Shown here in pieces: positions 62,823-64,000 of a DNA stretch of 64,000 nucleotides (positions are counted from its first letter, which is position 1; each line of letters opens with the position of its first letter). A model generated the notes under the pieces. The model was not told the origin of the DNA and did no database searches. It saw nothing but the letters and a program-made list of their open reading frames with translations. Both the position numbers and the translations under genes were made by a program. Source of the stretch: Aureliella helgolandensis (GTDB taxonomy: Bacteria > Planctomycetota > Planctomycetia > Pirellulales > Pirellulaceae); assembly GCF_007752135.1 (NCBI RefSeq), contig NZ_CP036298.1, positions 1,612,001 through 1,676,000 of the forward strand. The letters are read 5' to 3'.

Positions 62823-63809
62823 CTACCTCTGAACCGCAGGGGCCGTATCAATGGCGTTCACCGTTTTCTCGCTCAGGACCGGGAATTCTGCTGTATCCTC
62901 CAACCCCTCATCGAAGGCTATGGTAGCCTCTTGCAGCTGCACTTGCTTGGGCTCCGCTTCAGAGAAACGGGTCACGACCACGGTGGTGTTGTCTGTGCCG
63001 CCGGCCAAGTTGGCTTGGTCAATCAACTTTTGGCAGACGCTATTCGTCGGCAAATCTTCGGACAGAATTTGGCGGATGGTCGAATGGCTCAAGTGCTTGT
63101 TGAGACCATCGGTGCAGAGCAAGAGCGTGTCTCCCATCCGCAGCTCCAAAGCGGTCGCATCGGGGTGAGGTTCCTTGCCATCGCCGCCGATGACATTCCA
63201 GAGAATGTGCGACATCGCGTTATCGCCGTCGGGGGCGTCTTGATCGGTTGGACGTGGGCTGCCGCTCTCGTTGGCGACCGCTCCGGCCAATTCCGCCAAG
63301 GTGTGATCCCGCGTCAGTTGCTGAAGCACTCCATCGCGTAAGAGATAGCACCGGCTGTCGCCTACATGTACCAGAAACATTCTGGGCCAGACGATGTAGG
63401 CTAACGTTAAGGTCGACCCCATGCCACGGCGCTGAGGAATGGCCGCTGTTTCGCGATTAATTTGCCGTTGGCAAGCGATGAGTCCCTGTTTCAGTTGCGA
63501 TTGGAATTCGTCGTCATCGTCGCAACTCCCCTCAATAAACCAACTCAACCGATTGAGGGTGAAATCCACCATTGTATCGATTACCAGTTGACTGGCGCGC
63601 TCACCCGCTTCGTGCCCACCCATGCCGTCGGCAACCAACACGAGTTTCCCCTTGGTCTCACCGAACAGCCTTGTCTGATGGTCCAAGGCTAACGATGTCT
63701 GGTGGATCCTCATCGATTTAGAAACGTCACTAATCAAGAATTGGTCCTGATTGGACGAGCGTTCGCGTCCAATATCGGAACCACCACAGCAATCCATCAT
63801 CCCACTCAT
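62823..63809 (-). CDS. PP2C-type serine/threonine protein phosphatase
   Basis: A 328-residue PPM/PP2C phosphatase. Conserved motifs appear in order: DIGRERSSNQDQFLI, LVLVADGMGGHEAGERAS (metal Asp), RGMGSTLTLAYI, LVHVGDSRCYLLRDGVLQQLTRDHTLAEL, DTLLLCTDGLNKHLS and AGGTDNTTVVVTRF. It probably reverses Ser/Thr kinase action, in keeping with the many Hanks-type kinases of planctomycetes. GGAGG lies just upstream of tandem ATGs at 63812 and 63809; the better spacing favours 63809. A frame extending to 63881 overlaps the preceding gene and is unlikely. About 70 bases downstream of the partial gene at the window edge. Confidence 0.94.
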   Translation of the reverse strand: MSGMMDCCGGSDIGRERSSNQDQFLISDVSKSMRIHQTSLALDHQTRLFGETKGKLVLVADGMGGHEAGERASQLVIDTMVDFTLNRLSWFIEGSCDDDDEFQSQLKQGLIACQRQINRETAAIPQRRGMGSTLTLAYIVWPRMFLVHVGDSRCYLLRDGVLQQLTRDHTLAELAGAVANESGSPRPTDQDAPDGDNAMSHILWNVIGGDGKEPHPDATALELRMGDTLLLCTDGLNKHLSHSTIRQILSEDLPTNSVCQKLIDQANLAGGTDNTTVVVTRFSEAEPKQVQLQEATIAFDEGLEDTAEFPVLSEKTVNAIDTAPAVQR

Positions 63810-63877
63810 CATTGCCTCCAATTGGCCTGGCTGACCAAAGTTATCCGACTGTTGAAATCTACAGCACCGCGTTGGGT

Positions 63878-64000
63878 TCACCCCTCTCCGTTTACTGCAT
63901 CGTCCGCGTCGCGCAGCAAATCCTTCGAGTGGTCAATGGCGGAATCGGTGTCGTGCTGGATTTTGTCGGTCTGGACTTCCACCGACATGCGATTCCCGCT
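63878..64000 (-). CDS. C-terminal end of an unidentified protein (5' part outside window)
   Basis: An open frame enters from base 64000 on the minus strand and ends with TGA at 63880-63878, giving 40 residues (SVEVQTDKIQHDTDSAIDHS, then KDLLRDADDAVNGEG). The piece is acidic and helical, with no motif to name the protein. Being 69 bases ahead of the PP2C start on the same strand, it could be cotranscribed with the phosphatase. Confidence 0.6.
   Translation of the reverse strand, partial: SGNRMSVEVQTDKIQHDTDSAIDHSKDLLRDADDAVNGEG

Overview
The window looks like chromosomal DNA of a marine planctomycete, most likely family Pirellulaceae (Rhodopirellula/Blastopirellula type). The signs are two tandem pairs of planctomycete-type cytochrome-c/DUF1549/DUF1553 and DUF1501 genes, sulfatases, a planctomycete-style type II secretion (T2SS) gene set, a SHOCT-domain protein of a familiar type, few strong Shine-Dalgarno sites and several GTG/TTG starts. 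No rRNA, tRNA, CRISPR array or prophage was seen.

Positions 1-20.8 kb are mostly housekeeping. On the minus strand lie an M24 aminopeptidase, accB and the 5' part of accC (acetyl-CoA carboxylase). Then follow a small secreted protein, a one-domain asparaginase, a membrane protein, a Tat-exported GMC oxidoreductase with a four-cysteine cluster, an SprT-like protease, topA with a histone-H1-like tail, a SurA/PpiD-like membrane protein with a PQQ-propeller protein behind it, a DUF2617-like protein, a glgA-galT operon and a response-regulator GGDEF protein. At 21.1-24.8 kb is a 1,214-residue RecF/YhaN-like coiled-coil ATPase carrying two DUF4332 modules.

Positions 25.2-40.5 kb hold a T2SS-like cluster, all on the minus strand and transcribed D-E-F-G-H-I-J-K-L-M. 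It departs from the textbook system. The secretin-like protein has N-domains but no recognisable beta-barrel and ends in a glycine/arginine tail. The GspM-like protein appears to join PilO-like, Ig-like and PilP/GspC-like modules. GspK carries a canonical EF-hand loop. No prepilin peptidase and no separate gspC is present. An ATP-grasp ligase gene diverges from gspD.

Positions 42.4-62.3 kb form an accessory region for sulfated polysaccharides and secreted proteins: two DUF1549/DUF1553-DUF1501 pairs, a Tat-exported metallophosphoesterase, a secreted HExxH peptidase, a pectate lyase (PL10-like)-sulfatase fusion and a second sulfatase with an unusual CTTSR active-site motif. An IS4-family insertion sequence with long, compound palindromic ends lies at about 47.0-48.7 kb. 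The window closes with a PP2C phosphatase and the tail of an unidentified gene.

Coding assignments rest on reading translated motifs; no database search was possible. Start codons are stated where a ribosome-binding site or family knowledge helped, and left open otherwise.
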